Made by a program: the position numbers and the translations under genes. This document shows, piece after piece, positions 7,457 to 15,295 of a DNA stretch of 19,904 nucleotides. The notes beneath the pieces were generated by a model that ran no database searches, was not told the origin of the DNA, and worked only from the letters and a program-made list of their open reading frames with translations. Within the stretch, counting starts at the first letter, position 1, and the number at the start of each line of letters is the position of its first letter. The stretch is from Acidobacteriota bacterium (lineage in GTDB: Bacteria; Acidobacteriota; Terriglobia; Terriglobales; Acidobacteriaceae): assembly GCA_003224835.1 (NCBI GenBank), contig QHZX01000299.1, positions 1 through 19,904 of the forward strand, given 5' to 3'.

Positions 7457-8947
7457 ATGAATCCGTTCGTGCCATGTGTGAAACTCTTTCCAATGGACCT
7501 CGGACATGCGAAGTACTCCATCTCCGGAGAGAGCAACAAATGCCTGCTGCACTTGTGGTCGCCCGAACGGAATGTAGTGCGCCGGGTTTTGGATATCGAA
7601 ACCAAGGGCGACACGTTGCGTGTGACCGTTCAGCGCATGGGACAGGCGCGCCCTACCAAGCTTGATATCTGTCGCGAACGCGATGCACGCACGGCTTCCA
7701 CCAAGCGTGCTGCGCGAGTCTCTTACCAGCGCACGCTCGAACGAGTGTTGCGAAAACAATTTCCTGAGCTCACGATTGCGCAGCTCAGCACTGCAATGGA
7801 TCTCGAGAAATCATTCGGGCCGGTGTATGCGCGTGGTCTGGTGAAACGTGGGCAATCTGCATTCGCTGTGTTGGGTGTCAACCGTCAGGAATTGCAGTCA
7901 TCCATTGATGCCGCTTTGACGTTCGGAATCCTGTGGCTGGACCTCTGCCGCGAAGTGCAGGCAGGCGAGCTGGTCGTCGAGGGGCTTAAATTGTTTATTC
8001 CAGGAGGATGCTCGGTACTGGTGCGGGAACGAATGTCACACCTGAATGCCAGCATGGCCAAGTGGCAGCTTTATGAACTGGAGGAGCGCGGCGAAGACCT
8101 CAAGCGCATCGAAATTTCCGACGGGGGAAATATTTCTACGCGTCTGATTCGATGTACGGATCAAGCCGACATCCACGAACGCCTCTCCGCGGCTATTGCG
8201 CTGGTGAAAACCTTAATGCCGGAAGTGGAAGTTGGAATTTTGTCGACGGCAGAAGCTTCGTTTCGTTGTCATGGCCTGGAGTTTGCCCGAGCCCGATTGT
8301 CGGCAAAGCCGGGGGATTTCCGCAGCACTCCGGAAATTGTGTTTGGAACCGGACCCAGTGAGCGGGTTCTCGACGGCAACAACTTTGCGCATCTCGAGCG
8401 GCTCATTCGGAGCATCGGCGAAGTTCGTCACGCTGAAGGACCGGGCGAGAGCCGTTGGTGGCGACTGCATCCCGAGCGCTGGCTGGAGTCGCTCGTGATC
8501 AAAAATGTTTGCGCCCTGGATGATCAACTCGATGCGCGCTGGTGCTATTCGCAGGTACCCGCGTTCTCTGCCTCGGACCGCGCGATGATTGACGTTTTGG
8601 CGGTGACTCGCGAAGGCAGATTGGCGGTTGTCGAACTGAAAGCGGATGAGGACATTCACCTGCCGCTGCAGGGACTTGATTACTGGTCGCGCGTCGCCTG
8701 GCATCATGCTCGCGGAGAGTTTCAGCAGTTCGGATACTTTGCTGGACGCGAACTTTCGCCGCAAAAGCCGCTGCTCATGATGGTAGCTCCCGCGCTGCGC
8801 GTCCATCCCGCGACCGACACGCTCTTGCGCTATGTCTCGACGGAGATCGATTGGCTGGTGCTGGGAATCGACGAACGGTGGAGGAAAGACTTGCGAGTCG
8901 TATTCAGAAAAAGACCGGAACGCGCACTGCTCAAGATGGCTGTCTGA
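7457..8947 (+). CDS. Uncharacterised protein with C-terminal PD-(D/E)XK nuclease-like domain
   Basis: I do not recognise a named family. I choose ATG at 7457 (496 aa), which leaves 113 bases to the divergent tldD start; the frame is open further up to 7349, and ATG at 7493 is another option. AAAGGG lies just upstream of 7457 but very close. Residues 1-100 include an N-terminal domain with basic patches (KLDICRERDARTASTKRAAR). Residues about 195-290 form a second domain. The C-terminal part, from about 335, has the order expected for PD-(D/E)XK enzymes: Glu344 in a helix (ERWLESLVIKN), Asp379 in MIDVLAV, a strand ending in ELK (Glu393, Lys395), and a QGLDYW helix starting at Gln405, like the QxxxY motif of RecB-like nucleases. 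This suggests a DNA- or RNA-acting enzyme. It is a stand-alone gene, ending 18 bases before the convergent DinB-like gene. The nuclease assignment is inference from motif order only. Confidence 0.72.
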   Translation: MNPFVPCVKLFPMDLGHAKYSISGESNKCLLHLWSPERNVVRRVLDIETKGDTLRVTVQRMGQARPTKLDICRERDARTASTKRAARVSYQRTLERVLRKQFPELTIAQLSTAMDLEKSFGPVYARGLVKRGQSAFAVLGVNRQELQSSIDAALTFGILWLDLCREVQAGELVVEGLKLFIPGGCSVLVRERMSHLNASMAKWQLYELEERGEDLKRIEISDGGNISTRLIRCTDQADIHERLSAAIALVKTLMPEVEVGILSTAEASFRCHGLEFARARLSAKPGDFRSTPEIVFGTGPSERVLDGNNFAHLERLIRSIGEVRHAEGPGESRWWRLHPERWLESLVIKNVCALDDQLDARWCYSQVPAFSASDRAMIDVLAVTREGRLAVVELKADEDIHLPLQGLDYWSRVAWHHARGEFQQFGYFAGRELSPQKPLLMMVAPALRVHPATDTLLRYVSTEIDWLVLGIDERWRKDLRVVFRKRPERALLKMAV

Positions 8948-8965
8948 GTCCTGGTCCTGCCGCAA

Positions 8966-9442
8966 TCATTTCCAGATTCCCAACACTCTTCGCACGTCAA
9001 TCAATTGCCCGAGATGGTGGGAATTATGGTCGGCCATAAGCATTGCCTCGCGGAGAATTGTCTGAGCTTCTCCCCATTCAATTTTCGCGAACAGATCAGT
9101 CTTTTGATCATTGACCAACTTTTTCATCGCGTCCAAATCTTCGCGAAAGGACTTCACGCTCGCGTCCCAAGCGGTTGGGCTCGGAGGCGCCGGTTTCTTC
9201 GGCCAGTACGCGTCCGGCCACTTCAGCTTCTTATATTTGGGATTTCGACTGAAGTCGAGAATGTCATGTTGCGCAATGCGCATATGCTCAAGCAGCATCC
9301 ATGCAGAGTGCGGCAATCCGTTGGGAATTTCGCCGTAATATTTTGGAGGAAAGGCTGCGACTACGTCATCGAATGCAGCGTGCGCATGTCCGCCATCGAG
9401 TAATTCAAGCAGATGCTTGCGAAGAGATTGGTCCTGGTTCAT
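8966..9442 (-). CDS. DinB/YfiT-like putative metal-dependent protein
   Basis: A 158-aa member of the DinB-like four-helix bundle superfamily, whose members are thiol transferases, hydrolases or of unknown role. Visible metal-ligand candidates are His53 (in LLEHMRIAQHD) and His139/His143 in DHNSHHLGQL, the two ends of the usual three-His site. The PKKPAPPSPTAWDASVKSF stretch in the middle and the LGQLIDVRRVLGIWK end are typical of the group. The start at 9442 is where similarity begins; the frame is open to 9781 but that part is Arg/Leu/Pro-rich, runs antisense through other sequence and looks like no protein. The gene converges on the nuclease-like gene. Substrate unknown. Confidence 0.85.
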   Translation of the reverse strand: MNQDQSLRKHLLELLDGGHAHAAFDDVVAAFPPKYYGEIPNGLPHSAWMLLEHMRIAQHDILDFSRNPKYKKLKWPDAYWPKKPAPPSPTAWDASVKSFREDLDAMKKLVNDQKTDLFAKIEWGEAQTILREAMLMADHNSHHLGQLIDVRRVLGIWK

Positions 9443-9563
9443 AGGTGCGAAGATTTTAACTCCAGAGATGGAAAACGCGAGATCGCGGGGAAGTCTGGTC
9501 TGGATTGTGCAGACCAGTCGCAATTCGCATCGAGGATAGAGGACCGAGCCCCTGCGGCCTAAT

Positions 9564-10559
9564 TCACGGGCATGGGTACGGAATAGGTGGAGTCGGAGGT
9601 GTACCCGGGATATAAGTCCCAGACGTTCCGGGTGAGTCTCCAACGGCCGGCGTTCCGGGAATGTAGGTGGCAGGCGTGCCAGGACTACCCGGAACAAAGC
9701 ACGTGCCGTGCTCCACGGAGGCGGGCATCGGCGAAGGTGGCGGACGGTTGGGTACAGGCGCTGCGGAAGCCGCTGCTGCATTCTCAGCCAGCGAGGTTTG
9801 TGTTTGCGCCAGAGTCACGGGCTGCGGAAGCGATATTTCCAGCGGCGAGCCCTCTTGAACATAAAAATGGTGGCTCCCGGCCAGCAGCACAAATGAAACT
9901 ACCGCACCAGCGCCCAAGCCTGCCAAACTTCCAATCCCTAACCCCTTCGGTGTGCTCGAAGTCAGAGTAGTGCCGCCCAGAGTAGAACTCTGAGTTGTGT
10001 GCTGGGCGGCGCCGATCGCCGCGCCTATGCCGAGGCCTGCCAGTGGTGCGACAAGAATACCTGCTTTCTGCGCAGGCGAAGGGTTATTCCATGGCGTGCC
10101 TTCGTCACTTTGCATGTTTAGCGGCCCATTGATCGTGGCCACGTATCCATTGGGAAAGACGACTGAGACTGACTGCATCAGGAACTCGCCCCGGTTGCCG
10201 CGGCGGGCAAGCTTCTCAACTTTTGCTTGCACAAATGTTCCGGCCGGTATGACTACCTGGTTTGAAACGATGACCGGAGCCGTTGTCTGGGCAAATATCT
10301 CATCACCCCGATGAATGATATGACTATCCACCGGATGCGAGAGCGCCAGGGCGAGATGAGTGCCGGCTGGAATCGTGATCGGCGCCTCTCGCGTGGCACT
10401 TGGAGACACTTGTGCACCAGTATCCGGAGACTGGCTAGCTGACAGTGCGTCCTTCTGAGCCGTACAAGTGGCCACCGCGAACAGCATCATCAGCGAAAGG
10501 GTACACAGTTTCAGAGTGAATAAACCAGAAGAGAAGAAACCACCACTGCTTGCGGTCAT
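9564..10559 (-). CDS. Secreted Gly- and Pro-rich protein with a beta domain, function unknown
   Basis: A 331-aa protein starting at 10559, with a strong AGGAGGT ribosome binding site four bases upstream. Residues about 15-35 form a signal peptide (LKLCTLSLMMLFAVATCTAQ). Residues about 55-140 look like a beta-rich domain (ITIPAGTHLALALSHPV, VVIPAGTFVQAKVEKL, VVFPNGYVATINGPLN), which recalls the C-terminal domain of VirB10/TrbI proteins, but no other secretion gene is nearby. Two hydrophobic Gly-rich stretches follow (LVAPLAGLGIGAAIGAA at about 170-186 and GLGIGSLAGLGAGAVVSFVLLAG at about 206-228), of glycine-zipper type, then HFYVQEGSPLEISLPQPV. The tail from about 265 is Pro-rich with two copies of TYIPGTP. 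Probably an envelope protein. No operon partner is visible: the flanking gaps are 121 and 188 bases or more. Confidence 0.8.
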   Translation of the reverse strand: MTASSGGFFSSGLFTLKLCTLSLMMLFAVATCTAQKDALSASQSPDTGAQVSPSATREAPITIPAGTHLALALSHPVDSHIIHRGDEIFAQTTAPVIVSNQVVIPAGTFVQAKVEKLARRGNRGEFLMQSVSVVFPNGYVATINGPLNMQSDEGTPWNNPSPAQKAGILVAPLAGLGIGAAIGAAQHTTQSSTLGGTTLTSSTPKGLGIGSLAGLGAGAVVSFVLLAGSHHFYVQEGSPLEISLPQPVTLAQTQTSLAENAAAASAAPVPNRPPPSPMPASVEHGTCFVPGSPGTPATYIPGTPAVGDSPGTSGTYIPGTPPTPPIPYPCP

Positions 10560-10747
10560 GGCGACCTCCTGCGAAGCTCATTCAATGAGAGCCTTCGCTG
10601 GCGCGGGCGGAAAGTTTGCTCGTCCTTCTAAATTGAAGCACAGAGCAGGGCGAAAGATGCCTAGAGATTTAGCGTAAATACGTAAAACATAGACGCCGAA
10701 CTATCAAGATTTGTAAAGAGCAAATGGCTGAAAGTGATGCGAATAAG

Positions 10748-10867
10748 TTAGGCGAGATCAAACAGTAGGACTTCTGAGTCTTCTGAGGCGTATATGGTGA
10801 GCTCCTGCTCCTCATTAATGGCGGCTCCGTCGCCTTGCTTTAGCAAATGTCCATTCAACTCGACTAA
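10748..10867 (-). pseudogene. Out-of-frame C-terminal remnant of the pirin gene
   Basis: In a different minus-strand frame from the main pirin reading, 10867 down to the TAA at 10748 encodes LVELNGHLLKQGDGAAINEE and then QELTIYASEDSEVLLFDLA. This is the normal C-terminal end of YhhW-type pirins (compare the ending SDSEVLLFDLP in E. coli YhhW). Joining it to DGSVTI of the upstream part would leave about 34 residues missing. The simplest reading is one internal deletion whose length is not a multiple of three. Confidence 0.85.
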
Positions 10868-11342
10868 TGGTCACTGAACCGTCGGTGCCGTCGGGAGACG
10901 CGATCAGACGAAACCTTCCGCGCTTTTCTGATTGCGAAAACGGCTTCTGTTCATAGCTCGGATCGTGTCCCTTACGATCCGGTGCAATCCAAATTTGCAG
11001 AAGATGAACGGATTCCTTGGCCGAAGGATTGGCTTCACTGTGCCGTACCCCGGTTCCGGCGCTCATGCGCTGTCCATCGCCCGGGTGGATGATCGAGCCG
11101 TTCCCCATGTTGTCTTTATGGGCGAGAGCGCCTTCAAGGACATAAGTGATGATCTCCATGTCGCGATGGGGATGCATGGGAAAGGCTCCGCCAGGTGCGA
11201 TGACGTCTTCGTTGATCACACGCAACGAACGGAAGCCCATCCAGCGCGGGTCACGATATTGGTCGAAGGAAAATGTGTGCCGGGTATCAAGCCAACCAGA
11301 GTCGCTGCCTCCGCGCTCACTTCCGGGACGAATTTGGATCAT
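10815..11342 (-). CDS. Pirin-family protein, C-terminus lost by frameshift
   Basis: The first part is a good pirin-family (bicupin) protein, a group that includes quercetinase-active members. Starting at ATG 11342, the metal-site residues match human pirin: His57 and His59 (in PMHPHRDMEI), His101 and Glu103 (in GVRHSE). The N-terminal cupin is complete up to about DGSVTI (residue 156). The frame then continues for about 20 residues of unrelated sequence (SRVEWTFAKARRRSRH) to a stop at 10815, giving 175 aa against about 230 for relatives. A frame open to 11396 would add 18 residues that do not look like pirin. The lost C-terminal end is still present in another frame (see the entry at 10748-10867). 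Metal binding is intact, so partial function cannot be excluded, but the second cupin domain is missing. Confidence 0.82.
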   Translation of the reverse strand: MIQIRPGSERGGSDSGWLDTRHTFSFDQYRDPRWMGFRSLRVINEDVIAPGGAFPMHPHRDMEIITYVLEGALAHKDNMGNGSIIHPGDGQRMSAGTGVRHSEANPSAKESVHLLQIWIAPDRKGHDPSYEQKPFSQSEKRGRFRLIASPDGTDGSVTISRVEWTFAKARRRSRH

Positions 11343-11512
11343 AAGCAGAAATTGGATGTTCGAAATCAGAATGCCGAGATGACTGCGCCATAACACGTTG
11401 TAATCACCGCCGCCACAAGCAACCAGATTCCGGAAGACGCAACACCTGAGTAGAAGTATTTGATCTAAAGGCGCCGTTGCTGCTGCCGATGTTCTCCGTT
11501 CAGAGGACAGCT

Positions 11513-12028
11513 ATGCGCGCGTGTGTGGATTTTCTGGTCATCGGCTGCGTGCTTTTCTCGGGCTGCGGGAGCGGTCCGGAGTCGGGTATTGGATTCATCA
11601 ATGAGACGCAACATTCCGACGCTCAGTTGTGGAGCTTATGGAAAGCAGCGCAAACGAACCTCTCTCGACAGATTGATATAAATCCGCTGGAGCGGCAATT
11701 CCACAATGCCGCCCCTGAGATGTTGCCGGGAGATCCGCGGTCTTTGAATGTTTCGCCGCATCAGCTGGTGGTTTCATCACAGCCGGACGTCCCATCTACG
11801 GCTCTTTATGCAGCTGCCGGGGTCAACCGACCCGATCCGACAGGACTCATTCTCTGCCCAGAGCCTTGCAATGTCAGCTACGCAGCGGCGTATTCGCAGT
11901 ATTCCCGGCGGGCCAGCCGTTACGCTGCTTCATGGGAATTCGCCGGAAACAATTTTGACGCACTCGTGCAATATGAGTTTGAAAATCAGATTCTGAAAAC
12001 GCTGGGATACGACATGAAGTGGAGGTGA
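11513..12028 (+). CDS. Small putative lipoprotein, function unknown
   Basis: I choose ATG at 11513 because GAGGA lies five bases upstream and it gives a clean lipoprotein signal: MRACVDFLVIGCVLFSGC, with lipobox FSGC and Cys18 as the likely lipidated residue. An upstream in-frame ATG at 11477 adds 12 residues without benefit. The mature part, about 154 aa, is soluble. Its C-terminal half, from CPEPCNVSYAAAYSQYSRRA to the end FENQILKTLGYDMKWR, looks like a conserved compact domain with two close Cys residues, while the middle is Pro/Ser-rich. No known family name comes to mind. It stands alone, upstream-divergent from the pirin gene and converging on the permease gene with a 20-base gap. Confidence 0.75.
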   Translation: MRACVDFLVIGCVLFSGCGSGPESGIGFINETQHSDAQLWSLWKAAQTNLSRQIDINPLERQFHNAAPEMLPGDPRSLNVSPHQLVVSSQPDVPSTALYAAAGVNRPDPTGLILCPEPCNVSYAAAYSQYSRRASRYAASWEFAGNNFDALVQYEFENQILKTLGYDMKWR

Positions 12029-12048
12029 GAATCACCTCTTGAAAGAGG
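12022..12048. terminator. Overlapping alternative hairpins between convergent genes
   Basis: GAGGTGA (12022-12028) pairs perfectly with TCACCTC (12032-12038). CCTCTT (12035-12040) pairs perfectly with AAGAGG (12043-12048). The two stems share bases and exclude each other. The site fills the 20-base gap between two converging genes, so a bidirectional stop of transcription is plausible, though there is no long T-run on either side. Confidence 0.4.
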
Positions 12049-13152
12049 CTATTCGTACGCCAGTGCATCGATCGGGTCTTTCTGCGCGGCCTTAAATGCG
12101 GGATATATGGCCCCTGCCAAAGATCCGATGATGGAAATGACCACGGCGCGAATGATCCATGCAGAAGTAATATCCACGGGTAAGGTCGTCCGTTTTTCGA
12201 TGGTGGCGCTGGTTGCAAAGCTGATCAGGATTCCGACTATGATTCCGCCCACGGCCAGCAGCGCAGTCTCGCGCAGAATCGCGTCAATGATGTAGAACCG
12301 CGATGCGCCTAAAGATTTAAGGATCCCAATCTCGCGCGTACGCTCCATGACCGCGGCATACATAGCCTGAAAAATCACAATAAATCCAATCGTCACTGAG
12401 ATCCCAATCACGATACGGATGAATGTCGAGAGCATGGGAATATTGTCAGGCGTGAGCATGGAGAGATATTCGCTCATGGAATGCACGCCGTAGGTTTCCA
12501 TGTGTGGAATGCTTTTGATTTCACCCAGCACGGCGTCGGTGTTGGCCGGGTCGTCGGCTTTTATGTAAAACGCGGTTGCCCGGCCGGTCGCGCCATTGAG
12601 CTCCTGCAACTTGGATAATTGAAGAAAAATGCGCGCGCCTTGACCGTGGGTTACGATTCCGCAGATACGAAAGTTCTGGTTTAGCAAGTTGACGGTATCT
12701 CCAACCTTCGCGTGATTACCGTTCGCATAAATATCATCAACCAGAATGACGTTGTCCCGTTGAAAGGTCCCACCCTTCAAATAAGTAAAACGATGAAGGG
12801 CTTCGAAGCTGTGCAGGTCGATGCCAAATATGTTTTGCAGATGCCCACCAGAGGTCGATACCTGCATCAGAACAGGCGAGACTACGGCCACATGCGGCTG
12901 CTTAGCAATGATTTCCCCGATCTTTACAGGCATCGGTGCACTGGTGAGGCCCACGATGTTGGAAGCGCCCGGCGGCAGCACAATGACATCGGCTCCGATT
13001 CCAGCCTGGCGCGATCGCGAATCATTCAGCAAACCAATGGAGAAGCCAACGATTAAGAGGATAAGCGCAACTTCAAGTGCAATCGCGGCAATGCTGATGA
13101 CTGACCGCACAGGCCGGTTAGCCAGGTTGGCGACGATCATCTTGTTCATCAT
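12049..13152 (-). CDS. FtsX/MacB-type ABC transporter permease (DevC/LolE-like)
   Basis: A 367-aa permease of the type VII ABC class (MacB/LolCE/FtsX/DevC). One transmembrane helix lies at about residues 18-41. A large periplasmic MacB-PCD-type domain spans about 45-240 (GADVIVLPPGASN, ILVDDIYANGNHAKVGDTV, RICGIVTHGQGARIF). Three more helices follow at about 243-268, 294-317 and 332-352. The cytoplasmic coupling stretch ERTREIGILKSLGAS at 270-284 and the C-terminal KDPIDALAYE are typical of the family. It starts at ATG 13152; there is no strong ribosome binding site. The family needs a partner ATPase, but none lies next to it: downstream is a convergent lipoprotein, upstream a lipoprotein gene 179 bases away. 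The substrate is unknown; export or mechanotransmission of envelope lipids or lipoproteins is possible. Confidence 0.9.
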   Translation of the reverse strand: MMNKMIVANLANRPVRSVISIAAIALEVALILLIVGFSIGLLNDSRSRQAGIGADVIVLPPGASNIVGLTSAPMPVKIGEIIAKQPHVAVVSPVLMQVSTSGGHLQNIFGIDLHSFEALHRFTYLKGGTFQRDNVILVDDIYANGNHAKVGDTVNLLNQNFRICGIVTHGQGARIFLQLSKLQELNGATGRATAFYIKADDPANTDAVLGEIKSIPHMETYGVHSMSEYLSMLTPDNIPMLSTFIRIVIGISVTIGFIVIFQAMYAAVMERTREIGILKSLGASRFYIIDAILRETALLAVGGIIVGILISFATSATIEKRTTLPVDITSAWIIRAVVISIIGSLAGAIYPAFKAAQKDPIDALAYE

Positions 13153-13170
13153 GGGAAGTAGCTCTTAGCT

Positions 13171-13336
13171 GATTGCAGATTTTAGATTGTAGATTTCAGA
13201 TTAAACAAATCGCTTAAGGGCTGGATCACGCCTTCTGCATTTTCAACCTAAAATTCTGCCTTTGACTTTCAATCTGCAATCTAGAATCTACAATCTGAAA
13301 TCAAATTGATTTACTTCTGCCTTCTGCATTTCTAAT
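13171..13336. repeat. Second copy of the AATCTGAAATC-type intergenic repeat
   Basis: Between the LolA-like gene and the permease gene, 13171-13202 is made of AGATTTTAGATTGTAGATTTC-like units (given here in part) and 13270-13302 carries the complementary pattern, so the two arms can fold on each other across about 70 bases. CTTCTGCATT-type units occur at 13227-13239 and again at 13312-13330, next to the upstream gene's stop. Composition, order and position relative to genes match the tldD-tldE spacer. Confidence 0.65.
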
Positions 13337-14252
13337 GTGATCCGCCGCCAACGGAGGATTGCTGTTGGTCGAGATGAATCTCCTGCGCCCCGGGTGGTTT
13401 TTCCAGCACGAACTTGGTGTTGTCGAGCGGCAAATTGATCTCCAGCTTCACCATGTGCAAGGTGATGTCGTACTCCTCCTCGGGGCGGCGAATCTCAATC
13501 ACCGACGGAAACAAGACGGCATTGTAGTCCTTGTAATCGCTATAGCTGGCATCGGTAACAATCTCTCCTGCCTGGTTGTAAATGAGCTGCCGGTTGGGCA
13601 GCAGGTCCACCCGGCTAAAGACAATTTTGCGCGAGAGCCAAGCTTCACCATTTCCAGTTTGGATCACATCAAGTACGTAGTCAGCTTGTTGGAATTTACG
13701 ATTCTTATCGCCGCTCACGATTTCGGTGCCGTTTTCCATGACCGCGAGTTCCCCGCGTTCCTGGTCGATCGGTCGCAGTAATAGCGCGTCATAAATAATC
13801 TGCGGACGCAAATTTTGCAGCGGTTGCTGCGGATTGGGCACCACCACGTCATTCCGGCCCACCACGAACCGGTTCTTCGGCGGAATTGAAACTTTGAATT
13901 GGCGGCCGTCGCTGACCATGTCAAAGGCAGTGTTGCGGAGTATCGGCAGCAGTCCGATCATGCGCAGCATGGCCGGTTTGCGCGCCAGCACGTATCCACG
14001 GATTTCTTTGTACTCCGTTATTTTGCCTTTTTTAGCACCACCCACGGAGGTATCAATGTCGACCGTGGCCTGCATGGTCTGGATTTTGGCTGCTTGTGAG
14101 TTGATGTAGGCGATCAGCTGTTCCTTAGTGGCCGATTTCAAAGCCACAGGACTCATACTTTGCTCGACGCGGCGAGTGCGAAAAAGACAGCCGGTGGTCG
14201 AAAAAACGCTCAGCAGAAGCAAAATTGTGCAGTATCGATGGAATAAGGACAT
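13332..14252 (-). CDS. LolA-fold-like outer-membrane lipoprotein (DUF4292-like)
   Basis: A 306-aa lipoprotein. The signal is MSLFHRYCTILLLLSVFSTTGC with lipobox TTGC and Cys22 as the lipid anchor. After a short linker, residues about 40-270 show the layout of the LolA/LolB-like half-barrel: a helix (KEQLIAYINSQAAKIQTMQA), then a run of beta strands (VDIDTSVGG, IRGYVLARKPAMLRMIG, FDMVSDGRQFKVSIPPKNRF), and later paired strands such as YVLDVIQTGNGEAWLSRKIV. That fits proteins that carry lipoproteins or other lipids through the envelope. The last 20 residues are polar. It lies between mltG (114 bases upstream) and the FtsX-type permease (179 bases downstream), all on the same strand, which suggests an envelope-related neighbourhood. 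Exact family assignment is uncertain. Confidence 0.8.
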   Translation of the reverse strand: MSLFHRYCTILLLLSVFSTTGCLFRTRRVEQSMSPVALKSATKEQLIAYINSQAAKIQTMQATVDIDTSVGGAKKGKITEYKEIRGYVLARKPAMLRMIGLLPILRNTAFDMVSDGRQFKVSIPPKNRFVVGRNDVVVPNPQQPLQNLRPQIIYDALLLRPIDQERGELAVMENGTEIVSGDKNRKFQQADYVLDVIQTGNGEAWLSRKIVFSRVDLLPNRQLIYNQAGEIVTDASYSDYKDYNAVLFPSVIEIRRPEEEYDITLHMVKLEINLPLDNTKFVLEKPPGAQEIHLDQQQSSVGGGSH

Positions 14253-14366
14253 TCGGCTTACAAACCCATTAGAAGACAGTATATAGAGATGGCGATTGAG
14301 AGGGATAGGCTTCGAGGAATTTGTGGCCTGACCCTGCGTAGTTATTTCGAGCGACCTAGGCCGAAC

Positions 14367-15295
14367 TCACCGTTTGGCAACTGCGCGCCGTAATGCGGCC
14401 ACATTCCGATTGTGATCTTCCAGGTTATTTGAAAATCGGTGGTGACCATTGCCGTCGCTCACAAAATACAGGAATTTAGTGTCGCCTGGGCGCATTGAGG
14501 CCTGCAGCGAGGTTTTCCCGGGATTCGCAATCGGACCCGGCGGCAATCCGATGTGGTGATAGGTGTTATAGGCGGAATTGAAGCTCATATCGTTGTGATG
14601 CAAGGCACCGCTATAGTTTCCCTGCAGCAGTTCGGCATAAATCACGCTAGGATCCGCCTGCAATGGGATCCGGCGATTCAACCGGTTTTCATATACGCTG
14701 GCAACTTCCTGACGTTCGTCCGGGACCGCGGTTTCTTTTTCGACGATCGATGCCAGAGTGACGACGCGGTGTACGTCATCTCTCAATCCAAGCTCTGCCG
14801 CAACCCGGCGGAATTGCTTCACCATTGTTGCGGCCATTTCGTGCATACTCTGCGCGCGGGTGAGCTCATAGGTATTGGGAAAGAGATAGCCCTCGAGCGA
14901 TTTGGCTTGTGGGTCGAGATCTGAAATTAATGCTGTATCCGACATCGCAACTTTCAGGAAATCAGCGCGCGATCCCAAGCCGGCGCTCTCGATTGCCGCC
15001 GCGATGTCGAACAAAGGCGTTTGTGGATCTCAATTGCATTAGCGCCGCGGTCGAAAAGATATTCTCCAGCCTTGAGCGATGGCCGGCGGTGAAGCGCATG
15101 CCAGAGCACAAAAGCTTCTGAACTGCGAATTACGCCTGCGGACTTCAATTCGCGAGCGGCGCGACGGGTGGAGTATCCAGTGCGGAGCATGACAAATTTT
15201 TGTCCATCCGGCGACATCGGCAGCCACAGGGCCCAGGCCAACCACGCAGCAGTTGCCATCGCGCACAGCAACAGAAATGTGAGGAGCTTCCGCAT
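14367..15295 (-). pseudogene. mltG: Endolytic murein transglycosylase, broken by frameshift with internal deletion
   Basis: MltG cleaves nascent peptidoglycan strands in the inner membrane. The N-terminal piece starts at ATG 15295 with one membrane anchor (MRKLLTFLLLCAMATAAWLA) and the LysM-like region ending LKAGEYLFDRGANAIEIHKR at about residue 92. That frame then runs into unrelated sequence and stops at 14954. The rest resumes in another frame at about 15014 (LFDIAAAIESAGLG) and continues intact to TGA-equivalent stop at 14367, including the catalytic-Glu motif ASIVEKET, LQADPSVIYAELL, and NTYHHIGLPPGPIANPG. Between the parts the usual RGDV...PEG stretch of about 17 residues is missing, so the lesion is an out-of-frame deletion of roughly 50 bases. 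All else looks undamaged. It is probably non-functional as read; a sequence or assembly error is the main alternative. Confidence 0.88.

Noticed and set aside
8213..8965. 250-codon open frame on the minus strand
   Set aside because: Antisense to the nuclease-like gene; composition is that of a mirror frame and its start has no ribosome site.
9443..9781. N-terminal extension of the DinB-like protein
   Set aside because: Arg/Leu/Pro-rich, overlaps the end of the secreted-protein gene, and family similarity begins only at 9442.
13359..13781. 140-codon plus-strand frame
   Set aside because: Antisense inside the LolA-like lipoprotein gene, which has a lipoprotein signal and a clear protein pattern.
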